DNA from: Acidobacteriota bacterium
GTDB taxonomy: Bacteria > Acidobacteriota > Vicinamibacteria > Vicinamibacterales > UBA823
Reading direction: 5' to 3'
NCBI GenBank assembly: GCA_002730735.1
Contig: PCAU01000001.1
Span: 210,925 to 274,924 of the forward strand
Length of the DNA: 64,000 bases
Positions 45,092-53,813 of the stretch are shown here, piece after piece; the stretch's first letter is position 1, and each line of letters begins with the position of its first letter. The notes beneath the pieces are model-generated. The model did not search any database. It was not told the origin of the DNA and worked only from the letters and a program-made list of their open reading frames with translations. The position numbers and the translations under genes were made by a program.

Positions 45092-47773
45092 ATGACCAGC
45101 GTGAGGTATAGTCGAAGGACTCGTATGATTTGGCGATTTTGTGTGCTGGTCCTGTATGTCTGGTGGTTTGCCCTGTCGCCGGTATATGCCCAGATGCAGG
45201 TTCGGCCAGTGGCCGGCCAGGAGGGCTACGTTGGCCTTGGCCTGCTTCTTCGCAAGCTCGAGACCGTTGGCACCTTCATGATGGCGACAGCGCACCCAGA
45301 TGATGAGAATAACGCGTTGCTGGCCCTATTGAGTCACGGTGAGGGCATACGGACCTCTCTTGTATCGGCGACCCGCGGCGATGGTGGCCAGAATGAAATC
45401 GGTGCGGAGTTATTCGATGCATTAGCGGTTCTTCGGACTGAGGAACTCCTTGCTGCACACCGGTTCGATGGTGCCGAACAGTACTTCACGCGTGCGGTCG
45501 ATTTCGGCTACTCCTTCAGTATCGATGAAACTTTCAACCGATGGGGTCGTGAAGAGATTCTCGGTGATTTTGTCAGGATGGTTCGTACTCTGCGACCGGA
45601 TGTTATCACTGGGATGCAGGTCGCTGGACGGGGAGGCGGGCAACACCATCAAGCTTCAGCGGTGTTGGCGCGCGAAGCCTTTCATGCGGCGGCCGATCCG
45701 AAGCAGTTTCCTGAGCAAATAGTGGAAGGCCTTCGGCCGTGGCAGGCTAAGAAGTTCTACTTTAGCGACAGTTTCAGGTTTCAGAACGAACCGCCTGACA
45801 CCGACCCGAGCGGCCTCGAGTCGATCAACTTAGAAAGTTATGACTCGTTGCTCGGACGCACGTACGCGGAGATCGGAAGTGAGGCGCGGAGCATGCACAA
45901 GTGTCAGGGGATGTCGCAACTTCTGAGACTGCCTGGCAACGCGCGAGCAAGGTATGTGTTAGCCGAAACGGCTAATGAAACACAGAATCTTATTGGTGGT
46001 GATGTACCGCTCTTTGGAGGAGTTAACACCAGCGTAAGCGGATTAACACAGTATGTAGTGGCCCAGACACCAAATGCTCTCAGGGTCGCCCTGACCAACA
46101 TCGAGCGGCACGCGCGCGAAGCGAGACAGCAGTTTAAACAATCCGGCATCGACGCAACCCGGCAGTCTCTCGTGGACGGGCTGGTAGCCGTCAGGAACCT
46201 CCGAGGACGGTTAAAGAACTTGGGTATTAGCGACGGCGCGGTGTATGAAATTGATTTTCGTCTAGAAACGAAAGAGGCCCAGTTTGAGCGAGCAGTGATT
46301 CTTGCGCACGGTCTCCGGGTCGCAGCGGTGGCCGAGGACGGAGTCGTTGTTCCTGGTCAGCCGGTGCGCGTGTCAGCTGTGGCAGCCAATCGAGGCGAAG
46401 TTGACGTGGTTGTACACCACGTATCGTTCGCAGGGCTAGGCAGCAATACAGGTAGTTGCGTCGAAGAAGTCATACCCGCTGGCGATATGTATAAATGTGA
46501 CTCATCTTTCACTATACCGGTCGATGCTGAGTTCACAACACCGTACTTTTCGCAATTGCCTGATGCCGCACGTTACAACTTTGAGGATACGGTTCCCTTC
46601 GGGGTACCGTTTGAGCCGACTCCGTTCCACGTGACGTTTACGATCGAGTTCTTGCGTGAACGAGTGGACGTGCGCGTCCCGGTTGAGTACCGCTACGAGA
46701 AAGAGATTTTCGGCGGCGAGAAGCGTATGGAGTTGAACGTGGTGTCGCGCTTGTCTGTTGAGATGTCACCTGAAATCGTCGTAGCTCCGATGCCGGCCGG
46801 AGAGGCGGTGCGGCGGGAGATTCAGGTTGTCGTCTCGAATCGGGGCCCGAGTTCAACCGAAGCGGTGGTCGAGCTTGAAATGCCGCCCGGGTGGCGGTCG
46901 GAGCCAGAGCGAGCCTCGATTACTTTCTCGCGCGAAGATGAAGAACGTACGGTCCGATTTTTTGTAGATCTACCATTTAATGTGCCGGCTGGTGATTATG
47001 TGATCAGGTCGAGAGTGAGCAGTGCTGGCGCGATCTTCGACCGGGGGTTTCAGGTCGTCGAATACCCGCACATCCAGCCACGACATTTAATGACGGCGGC
47101 CGAGACAAGTATCAAGGTGATTGATGTACGAGTGGCTTCAAGCCTACTGATTGGGTATGTCATGGGCGCCGGTGATCACATGCCGGTGGCGATCGAACAG
47201 CTGGGTGCCCGGGTGGAACGTCTGAGCGGAACAGATCTCGCGTGGGGCAACTTGACCCGCTACGACCTCATTATCACGGGTGTGCGTGCTTATGAGCTTG
47301 ATGCCAATCTGCGTGCACATAACGACCGTCTAATGAACTACGTTGAGAACGGTGGGACGGTTATCGTGCAGTACAACAAAGTCGGCTTCAACGAGGCGCA
47401 GTTCGGGCCATACCCAGCTCGTGTCAGTCGGGACCGTATCACCGATGAACGGGCGCCGGTCGATGTGCTAGTACCGGATCATCCGTTGTTCAATGAGCCT
47501 AATGCCATCGATCCGACTGTCTGGGAAGGGTGGGTTCAAGAACGAGGGCTGTATTTTTTGGGCGAACGCGACCCCCAGTATATGGACCTAGTGGCGATGG
47601 AAGATCCCTTTGAATACAACCCTGGTGTGAAGAGGGGTGCGCTCGTTGAGGCTCGGGTCGGGCAAGGTCGTTGGCTCTATGTGGCGTTGAGCCTGTGGCG
47701 TCAGCTACCGGCTGGTACGGAGGGCGCCTATCGCCTGCTTGCAAACCTAATCAGCCTGCCGGACTCTCCATAG
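45092..47773 (+). CDS. Large secreted PIG-L family deacetylase
   Basis: 893 residues. Signal peptide (MIWRFCVLVLYVWWFALSPVYAQ from an internal Met at 45125). The first ~280 residues are a PIG-L/LmbE N-acetylglucosamine deacetylase domain with AHPDDENNALLALL (Zn-binding H-P-D-D motif). Two beta-sandwich segments follow, the second near residues 550-680 resembling the NEW3/NPCBM-associated fold (VVVSNRGPSSTEAVVELEMPPGW). The last 200 residues are of unknown fold. It removes acetyl groups from an amino sugar, outside the cytoplasm. Confidence 0.9.
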   Translation: MTSVRYSRRTRMIWRFCVLVLYVWWFALSPVYAQMQVRPVAGQEGYVGLGLLLRKLETVGTFMMATAHPDDENNALLALLSHGEGIRTSLVSATRGDGGQNEIGAELFDALAVLRTEELLAAHRFDGAEQYFTRAVDFGYSFSIDETFNRWGREEILGDFVRMVRTLRPDVITGMQVAGRGGGQHHQASAVLAREAFHAAADPKQFPEQIVEGLRPWQAKKFYFSDSFRFQNEPPDTDPSGLESINLESYDSLLGRTYAEIGSEARSMHKCQGMSQLLRLPGNARARYVLAETANETQNLIGGDVPLFGGVNTSVSGLTQYVVAQTPNALRVALTNIERHAREARQQFKQSGIDATRQSLVDGLVAVRNLRGRLKNLGISDGAVYEIDFRLETKEAQFERAVILAHGLRVAAVAEDGVVVPGQPVRVSAVAANRGEVDVVVHHVSFAGLGSNTGSCVEEVIPAGDMYKCDSSFTIPVDAEFTTPYFSQLPDAARYNFEDTVPFGVPFEPTPFHVTFTIEFLRERVDVRVPVEYRYEKEIFGGEKRMELNVVSRLSVEMSPEIVVAPMPAGEAVRREIQVVVSNRGPSSTEAVVELEMPPGWRSEPERASITFSREDEERTVRFFVDLPFNVPAGDYVIRSRVSSAGAIFDRGFQVVEYPHIQPRHLMTAAETSIKVIDVRVASSLLIGYVMGAGDHMPVAIEQLGARVERLSGTDLAWGNLTRYDLIITGVRAYELDANLRAHNDRLMNYVENGGTVIVQYNKVGFNEAQFGPYPARVSRDRITDERAPVDVLVPDHPLFNEPNAIDPTVWEGWVQERGLYFLGERDPQYMDLVAMEDPFEYNPGVKRGALVEARVGQGRWLYVALSLWRQLPAGTEGAYRLLANLISLPDSP

Positions 47774-47788
47774 TCCAAGGGGTGGTCG

Positions 47789-48727
47789 TTACTGCAAGAT
47801 CGCGGTGAGCGCTTGGCTAATTGTTGAAAAGTTGAATCTAAAGCCGAGTTTCAATGCGCGGGACGGTTGGACACGTTGCCCCCCCAACAGCAGTGCATCG
47901 GCCATTTCGCCAAGCATAAGCCGCAATGCGAATGCTGGTGCGGGTAGCAGGCTCGGTCGGTGGAGAGCACGGCCGAGTGCCTTCGAAAATTCAGAATTTG
48001 TCACGGGTTCAGGTGCCGTTGCATTAAAGATGCCTGTTACCTCTTCTGTCACAAGAGCCCACCGCACGAGGTCCACCCAGTCGGCATAATGAATCCACGA
48101 CATATACTGCCGGCCGGAGCCAAGTTGTCCCCCGACGAACATCTTAAACGGCGGAAGCATCTTCTGTAGTGCACCGCCGGTTCGATCAAGGGCGATCCCA
48201 GTACGCAGGATCACCAGTCGCCCAATAATACCTTCCGCCTTGTGCGCTTCCGCTTCCCAATCGATACAGCACTTGGCCATAAAGTCATTACCGGGAGCGG
48301 AGTCCTCGATTAACTCCTCGTCACCTCGATTACTGTAGTAGCCGATTGCCGACGCGTTGACCAAAGTCGCCGGTGGGTCACTGGCAGCCCGGATTGCGCC
48401 CACAACCGACCGTGTACCAAGCACTCGACTGTCGCGGATACATGCTTTCTGTGCAACCGACCAGCGTTTAGAGGCGATAGGTTCTCCCGTAAGGTTAACG
48501 ACCGCTGTAGCTCCATCAATGAGTCTTGCCCAAGAACCGACCCCATTGGTACCGTCTGGCTGCCAGCCAGCGTTAGTTAAGCCCGGTAGGTCCACATTTG
48601 ATTCATGCACAACTACGCCGGGCTGCAGTGACCGCGTTAACACGACTACTTCGTGGCCATCCTGTAACAATGCCTTGCTGAGCGAACGTCCGAGTAGCCC
48701 GGAACCACCGGGAATCACGATCCTCAT
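47789..48727 (-). CDS. TIGR01777-family NAD(P)-binding epimerase/SulA-like protein
   Basis: 312 residues. IPGGSGLLGRSLSKALLQDGHEVVVLTRS is the Rossmann nucleotide motif; VNLTGEPIASKRWS and NASAIGYYSNRGDEELIEDSAPGNDF match the TIGR01777 family (YfcH-like, misleadingly called cell-division inhibitor SulA homologues). WIHYADWVDLVRW and NATAPEPVTNSEF are further blocks. Its ATG overlaps the stop of the upstream gene by 4 bp, in a three-gene operon. Activity unknown. Confidence 0.9.
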   Translation of the reverse strand: MRIVIPGGSGLLGRSLSKALLQDGHEVVVLTRSLQPGVVVHESNVDLPGLTNAGWQPDGTNGVGSWARLIDGATAVVNLTGEPIASKRWSVAQKACIRDSRVLGTRSVVGAIRAASDPPATLVNASAIGYYSNRGDEELIEDSAPGNDFMAKCCIDWEAEAHKAEGIIGRLVILRTGIALDRTGGALQKMLPPFKMFVGGQLGSGRQYMSWIHYADWVDLVRWALVTEEVTGIFNATAPEPVTNSEFSKALGRALHRPSLLPAPAFALRLMLGEMADALLLGGQRVQPSRALKLGFRFNFSTISQALTAILQ

Positions 48728-49395
48728 TCCTTGCCTTTGTCTAGAGTTAGAAAATCCAAGCCATCAAGGCAGCGGTTTTTGGATTCAATGGCCGGCGTTG
48801 GTGGTCGTGCCCACTTGTCCTGGTCAGGATTGAACCAATTGAAATGCAGCGACCCAAGGCCGTCATTCGTTTTAGGAAACCAGTACTCGGCCGGAACAGT
48901 ACCCATGACTCCCTCATAGAAAATTGTGACCGGTTCGTTGAGGTCAACAATACCCTTGAATGCCACAATAGCCTCCGCAGTTAGCCCCGGCACACCTTGG
49001 AGCACAGTCGTTGGCAGGTCTAGCTCGACGCTGTCAATCACATTGTATCGGCGGTCGCTTTGGATCATGTAGAGTCGGTTGAGTCGGAACAGATAAAGTG
49101 CCGAACCTTCGGCGCCGATCCAGAATACGTGACGATTCTCACCATTAGTAAACTCTGGTGTCAGGGTTTCAAACGAAGCGCCCAACGTGCACTGGCCGAG
49201 CGATGTCGAGCTTATGTAGATAAACCACATCCTAAGTCCAGCCATACTCGGGTCGCTTATTGTTAAGTCAATGACGCTTTCGTTTGCGCGCAACTCTTTC
49301 CACGACGGGCACTGTGCGCTCGTATGATTTGGGTACAGGGCGAGGAGTGCGCAGGTCAGGAGAAAGCGCGATGCGGTGGAGGGCAAACCGGACAC
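48724..49395 (-). CDS. Secreted protein of unknown function in FMN-binding operon
   Basis: 223 residues with a signal peptide (LLTCALLALYPNHTSAQ). GTG start at 49395, two bp after the stop of the gene upstream. The mature chain is rich in beta-type sequence and aromatic residues (FWIGAEGSALYLFRLNRLYMI), with four Cys in two possible disulfides (AQCPSW, GQCTL, RCLDG). No family recognised. Position between an FMN-binding protein and a TIGR01777 protein suggests a shared function at the membrane. Confidence 0.72.
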   Translation of the reverse strand: MSGLPSTASRFLLTCALLALYPNHTSAQCPSWKELRANESVIDLTISDPSMAGLRMWFIYISSTSLGQCTLGASFETLTPEFTNGENRHVFWIGAEGSALYLFRLNRLYMIQSDRRYNVIDSVELDLPTTVLQGVPGLTAEAIVAFKGIVDLNEPVTIFYEGVMGTVPAEYWFPKTNDGLGSLHFNWFNPDQDKWARPPTPAIESKNRCLDGLDFLTLDKGKE

Positions 49396-49397
49396 GG

Positions 49398-49949
49398 CTA
49401 CTCGTTCTCGCGGTCCGCAAGATGCGCCCGGACAACCCGCCGTGCGGTCTTCCGGATTACACGGGTTGCGCTCGAGACGGTGATCGTCGCCGTAGTTACA
49501 CCATCGACGTCTTCACCTACACGGAATCGGTCGAGTACGCTCTTACCCACGAACTGCGCAGAGAACTCCGGCAACTCAATCGAAAAATATCCATATGGTT
49601 CACGATGAGAAATGAGTCTGATTCCGCGCAATGTGCCCGAAGTATCCATGCCAACAAGCATTTCGATAGGGCCTTCATAACCGCGTTCGAGGGGTTCAAC
49701 ATCGACCGTCGAACCTACGAATCCGATCAAGTGTTCGTTGTCGTCGTCGCCTGCGAACACCTTGATGTGAGCAGGCGCGCCGGTTCTTCCTGAGAAGCGC
49801 GAGGCTTCGGGAAACAACCCACTGAGATGTAACTCGAGCCCTCGAATCGATGATTGCAACCAGGCGTCGACGTGTACGACCGCCACTAGCAGCGATACCA
49901 TCACTATCCAAGGCTGAAACAACCGACTCTTGATTTCCCTCAAGGTCAT
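49398..49949 (-). CDS. FMN-binding domain membrane protein (RnfG/NosR-like)
   Basis: 183 residues from ATG 49949. One N-terminal transmembrane helix (PWIVMVSLLVAVVHVDAWL) precedes a periplasmic FMN-binding domain. The motif DGVTTATITV is the S/D-G-A/V-T-x-(S/T) pattern in which a Thr carries covalent FMN in RnfG, NqrC and NosR, added by the ApbE flavin transferase. A longer start at GTG 50006 is possible. It leads the operon with the two genes below. Likely a small electron-transfer or sensor unit. Confidence 0.8.
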   Translation of the reverse strand: MTLREIKSRLFQPWIVMVSLLVAVVHVDAWLQSSIRGLELHLSGLFPEASRFSGRTGAPAHIKVFAGDDDNEHLIGFVGSTVDVEPLERGYEGPIEMLVGMDTSGTLRGIRLISHREPYGYFSIELPEFSAQFVGKSVLDRFRVGEDVDGVTTATITVSSATRVIRKTARRVVRAHLADRENE

Positions 49950-50127
49950 AAGTAAGAAATTACGTGGTATTGCACCGGCCCGAGACCGTAGGAACCGGAC
50001 TTGCACCAGAAACTCTAACGGTCTACTTCACTAACCATGCTTCACTTGACAATGTTGGTGAGGTCGCAGGGTTGTGAGGTAGGCTATCCGTTGAGTGTTG
50101 GCAGTGTCAACGAAAGGGTTAGAGAAA

Positions 50128-51786
50128 ATGCGAGCGAAACGTCCCAATAGTCCAGCGCTGGATAGTCGATCCTTCCGGGTGGCGGGTGTTGTAACCGCTA
50201 TCTTTGTCGCCGCCATCACGGCGTTGGTCCCGTTGCTCGCTTCGGGTGAGCAACGCTTTGAGGTGTCATTTCCGTCAGCAGTACACGAGGAGGCACTGAC
50301 CGGGCGGATCTATGTGATGATTTCTCGGACCGCTGAACGAGAACCCAGACTTCAGATCGGCCGCACTGGTGTTCCATTTTTCGGTCGTGATGTAGTGAAT
50401 TTACTGCCTGGGGAGCCTGGCATTATCGATGCGACCGACCTCGGTACACCGGTGGCCAGCCTACGCGACATCCCTGCGGGTGACTATTACGTACAGGCTT
50501 TCGTCAACGTCTATTCCGAGTTTCGCCGTGCTGACGGCCATGTTATCTGGATGCACGACGATCGGTGGGAAGGGCAGCATTGGAATCGATCGCCGGGTAA
50601 TCTTTACAGTGCTGTTGAGCGTGTGCGACTCGACCCTGAAGCTGACGCGGTTATCGCACTGAGCGCCGAGAACGCTATCCCGCCTGTTGTTGTCCCGCCA
50701 GATACTGAATGGGTTAGACGCTTCAAGTTTCAGAGTTCGATGCTTACGGAGTTTTGGGGACGTCCAGTGTACTTGGGGGCGACGGTGCTGTTACCACGCG
50801 GCTACGACAGTTCAACGATTAGCTATCCGGTAAATTATATTCAAGGGCATTTTTCCCTGAACGCGCCGAATCGGTTTCAAATTGGGGACGATCTGTATCG
50901 CGAGTGGATTCGCGATGACTTCCCTCGGATGATCCTGGTAACGTTTCAGCATCCGAATCCGTATTTTGACGACTCCTATGCGGTGAACTCGGTGAACGTA
51001 GGCCCATATGGTGATGCGATCCTCCAAGAGTTAATACCTGAGATCGAAAAGCGGTTCCGAATCCTCGCGGAACCATACGCGCGCGTGCTTTCGGGTGGTT
51101 CAACGGGCGGATGGGAGTCATTGGCACTACAGATCTTCCATCCAGATTTTTTTGGTGGGACGTGGTCCTATTGTCCGGACCCAGTGACGTTTACTGATGT
51201 AGAGGGAATCAATATTTACGAAGATGTCAACGCGTTCTACAAACAGCACGAATGGCGTCGTGTGCCGACCGCAAATACGAGAGAAATTAACGGCGAGATC
51301 CGTCTCACCTCGCGCCAGCGAAATCACTTCGAATTGGTTAACGGTACCAAGGGACGCTCTGGGGAACAGCTCGACATCTGGTCGGCTGTGTTTGGGCCGA
51401 TTGGTGATGATGGGTACTTTGAGCCCCTGTTCGACAAACGTACCGGTGAGATCAACGCTGCAGTGGCCGAGTACTGGCGGGACAATTATGATCTCCTACA
51501 TTACCTTCGTCAAAACTGGGCTGAGATAGGTCAAAAACTTGTGGATAAACTTCACATCTATACCGGCACTATGGACAATTTCTACTTGAACAATTCCACG
51601 CGAGATCTTGAGTTGTGGATGAAGACAACTGAGAATCCCCATTACGAGGGGTTTTTTATGTATGGCGACGGCAAAGGGCACTGCTTTAGCGGGCCGGTGA
51701 CGCGGGCCGCAAGGTTGCGTGAGATGGCGCAGTTCATCATGCGAAAAAAACCCGACGGTGCCACTACTCCGTGGTGGCGTTACTGA
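50128..51786 (+). CDS. Exported esterase-family alpha/beta hydrolase
   Basis: 552 residues. Signal anchor (VAGVVTAIFVAAITALVPLLASG), a beta-rich N-terminal region (~residues 35-200), then an esterase D/putative-esterase domain: YLGATVLLPRGYDSSTISYPVNYIQGH and SGGSTGGWESLALQ, with Ser of the G-G-S-T-G-G elbow as nucleophile, and a late H in GDGKGHCFSG. ATG 50128 is placed by GAAAGGG. Related proteins hydrolyse polymer or acyl esters. It overlaps the convergent regulator by 7 bp. Confidence 0.88.
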   Translation: MRAKRPNSPALDSRSFRVAGVVTAIFVAAITALVPLLASGEQRFEVSFPSAVHEEALTGRIYVMISRTAEREPRLQIGRTGVPFFGRDVVNLLPGEPGIIDATDLGTPVASLRDIPAGDYYVQAFVNVYSEFRRADGHVIWMHDDRWEGQHWNRSPGNLYSAVERVRLDPEADAVIALSAENAIPPVVVPPDTEWVRRFKFQSSMLTEFWGRPVYLGATVLLPRGYDSSTISYPVNYIQGHFSLNAPNRFQIGDDLYREWIRDDFPRMILVTFQHPNPYFDDSYAVNSVNVGPYGDAILQELIPEIEKRFRILAEPYARVLSGGSTGGWESLALQIFHPDFFGGTWSYCPDPVTFTDVEGINIYEDVNAFYKQHEWRRVPTANTREINGEIRLTSRQRNHFELVNGTKGRSGEQLDIWSAVFGPIGDDGYFEPLFDKRTGEINAAVAEYWRDNYDLLHYLRQNWAEIGQKLVDKLHIYTGTMDNFYLNNSTRDLELWMKTTENPHYEGFFMYGDGKGHCFSGPVTRAARLREMAQFIMRKKPDGATTPWWRY

Positions 51787-52265
51787 GATATAGATACCTT
51801 AGGCTTCTTGATCTTCGCTTTCGCCTTTTGTTGGTGTAGTGGTGGGGGTTCGGCTTCCCGTGCGATCATTACCTCCGTGGATTTGACCAACGCTGTGGCT
51901 GCGCTCCCTCGATGGAGTTTGAGGGCCGAAGCCGCGTCACGCGTGATGATAGCTGTCAATACCTGATCACCGACGCGTAGCCGTACCTGCGCCAATAACC
52001 CTTCCAGGCGAATTTCGTCGACGATCCCGCGTAGCTGGTTGCGCCCACTGACCGCAACGAGTGTTCCACTGCCGATCGCTGATTTTTTTCTTGAGGTTGG
52101 TAGATGGCCCTGCTTGGCCAGTAGGCGTTCAACCTCCATCTCAGCAATCCGATGGTGACCACCTTCAGTGCGTGTTGTTCGGACGCTTCCCTTGAAAATC
52201 CACTGTTTGAGCGTGGAGTAGCTAACCCCAAGCCGTCCAGCTGCCTGTCGGACAGTCAAGAACAT
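51780..52265 (-). CDS. HTH-TOBE (Mop) regulator of molybdate transport
   Basis: 161 residues from ATG 52265. Residues ~1-55 form a MerR/excisionase-like HTH (LTVRQAAGRLGVSYSTLKQWI). Residues ~72-140 are a Mop/TOBE domain: SGRNQLRGIVDEIRLEGLLAQVRL...LTAIITRDAASALKLHRGSAATALVKSTEVMI, the molybdate-binding fold. So it senses molybdate or tungstate and probably represses modBC, which is divergent. ModE has a different HTH, so this is an alternative regulator type. Two direct repeats upstream are the likely operator. Confidence 0.85.
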   Translation of the reverse strand: MFLTVRQAAGRLGVSYSTLKQWIFKGSVRTTRTEGGHHRIAEMEVERLLAKQGHLPTSRKKSAIGSGTLVAVSGRNQLRGIVDEIRLEGLLAQVRLRVGDQVLTAIITRDAASALKLHRGSAATALVKSTEVMIAREAEPPPLHQQKAKAKIKKPKVSISQ

Positions 52266-52267
52266 AT

Positions 52268-52303
52268 AAATCAATCTAAATCGATTGTTAAATCAAACTA
52301 AAT
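52268..52303. promoter_or_regulatory. Direct-repeat operator between regulator and modB
   Basis: AAATCAATCTAAAT (52268-52281) and AAATCAAACTAAAT (52290-52303) match at 13 of 14 positions. They start 22 bp apart, two helical turns, so a dimer or two proteins could bind the same face. They lie directly upstream of the regulator start in an AT-rich region, 127 bp before modB. Confidence 0.6.
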
Positions 52304-52429
52304 AATATTAAAATGATTACAAAAATAAGGCAAGTCGATTTGACTCCTAGTGGATGAAAAGGGCTGGATCGGCTGGGGATCAGGGCGCGACGGGTTCGTT
52401 GTGCTGGGCTGCGTGGATGAGAACGGCTA

Positions 52430-53086
52430 ATGGCGGACGACGTTTGGCAAGTTGCTGTGTTTACGCTCACTATGGCGGTGGTTGCAACCTTGGTCATGTT
52501 GCCGCCTGGGATCATGTTTGCCTGGTTGTTCGCACGACATCGTTTCCATGGTTGCACTGCTCTTGAGACGCTGGTGATGTTACCGCTAGTGATTCCACCG
52601 GTTGCGACCGGGCTCATCCTTCTCCGGCTCTTCGGCCGACGTGGGCTCTTCGGCCGGGTTACAGAATCGGTGGGTCTCGAGATCATATTCACTTGGAAGG
52701 CGGTCATCCTAGCAATGGCAGTCATGGGATTGCCACTCCTCGTGCGCGCGGCACGCGGCGCGTTTGAACAGGTCGACCGGCGTTACGAGCGAATAGCTGC
52801 GTCATTGGGTGCTGGACCGCTCAGAATTTTTTTCACCGTAAGCTTACCCATGGCCGGCCGTGGTGTGCTGGCCGGTGTTCTACTGGCGTTTTCTCGTGCG
52901 GTCGGTGAGTTTGGGGCAACCATGATGTTGGCTGGGAACATGCCCGGGTCGACCCGTACGATCGCGTCGGGGATTTATATCTACACCGAGGTGGGGAATG
53001 ATGCTGCCGCGACTAGCTTAATGTTGGCATCCATCATGATTGCGTTCGGTTCCCTATGGTTCTCGAATCGTCTTGCGCGACCCTAA
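52430..53086 (+). CDS. modB: Molybdate ABC transporter permease
   Basis: 218 residues, five to six TM segments, normal for ModB. The EAA loop is in EQVDRRYERIAASLGAGPLRIFFTVSLP, and AFSRAVGEFGATMMLAGN is the conserved ModB/CysT block. It forms the membrane channel for molybdate (or tungstate) with ModC. The ATPase gene follows after 7 bp. No modA-like binding protein is encoded nearby. Confidence 0.93.
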   Translation: MADDVWQVAVFTLTMAVVATLVMLPPGIMFAWLFARHRFHGCTALETLVMLPLVIPPVATGLILLRLFGRRGLFGRVTESVGLEIIFTWKAVILAMAVMGLPLLVRAARGAFEQVDRRYERIAASLGAGPLRIFFTVSLPMAGRGVLAGVLLAFSRAVGEFGATMMLAGNMPGSTRTIASGIYIYTEVGNDAAATSLMLASIMIAFGSLWFSNRLARP

Positions 53087-53093
53087 CTCTGAG

Positions 53094-53762
53094 ATGCCAT
53101 TTTCTTTAACCCTTGAGTTCACGCTTCAGCAGGGTGAATTCTCAGTCGAAATAGATGAAAGGATTGAAGCCAACGCGATCGCGCTCTATGGCCCGTCCGG
53201 AGCAGGCAAGACGACGGTGCTCGAAGCCATTGCGGGTTTACGGCAGCCAGAGAGAGGGCGTATTGCGGTGGGCGATAGGACGCTCTTCGGTTCAGAGAAC
53301 GGTATCGACGTGCCAGCACGGCACCGTTGTATAGGCTACGTACCGCAGGAGGTCGCACTGTTTCCGCACATGAATGTTCGGCAGAATGTGACTTATGGTG
53401 CTCACGGTGCGCCGACGGAAGACCTCGCCCGAGTTCTTGCCGTGCTTGACCTTGAACCTCTTGTCGAGCGGCGAGTGGAACAACTGTCAGGTGGTGAACA
53501 AAAGCGCACAGCGATCGCTCGTGCCCTCATGGCGGGATCACGAATGTTGTTGCTAGACGAACCGCTTAGTGCCCTTGATGTGGCATTGCAACGACGCGTA
53601 ATGCAGTATCTCGTCCGCGTGCATGACGAATTTAACATTCCAATGCTTTATGTGTCCCACCGTGCCGACGAGGTGTTAATGCTCACTGACTGGGTAGTTC
53701 AACTCGACAACGGTTGCGTTATGGCGAGCGGTCCTTCAAAGGACATCTTACCGCGCGTGTAG
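53094..53762 (+). CDS. modC: Molybdate-type ABC transporter ATPase, short form
   Basis: 222 residues from ATG 53094. Walker A GPSGAGKTT, ABC signature LSGGEQKR, Walker B MLLLDEPLSALD and the switch His (YVSHRADEV) are complete. Typical ModC is about 350 residues with a C-terminal Mop/TOBE domain that regulates transport; this one ends after the ATPase domain. The Mop domain is instead present in the divergent regulator. A longer start at 53040 overlaps modB and has no support. Confidence 0.9.
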   Translation: MPFSLTLEFTLQQGEFSVEIDERIEANAIALYGPSGAGKTTVLEAIAGLRQPERGRIAVGDRTLFGSENGIDVPARHRCIGYVPQEVALFPHMNVRQNVTYGAHGAPTEDLARVLAVLDLEPLVERRVEQLSGGEQKRTAIARALMAGSRMLLLDEPLSALDVALQRRVMQYLVRVHDEFNIPMLYVSHRADEVLMLTDWVVQLDNGCVMASGPSKDILPRV

Positions 53763-53813
53763 CGCATGTAGTATTTTGCGGACTGACTAGTAGCTGCACA
53801 TCGGGTGTTGAGA

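Noticed and set aside
51780-52265. Excisionase-like HTH as sign of a prophage or integrative element
   Set aside because: The C-terminal Mop domain and the modBC neighbours explain it as a molybdate regulator; no integrase, att repeats or phage genes are near.
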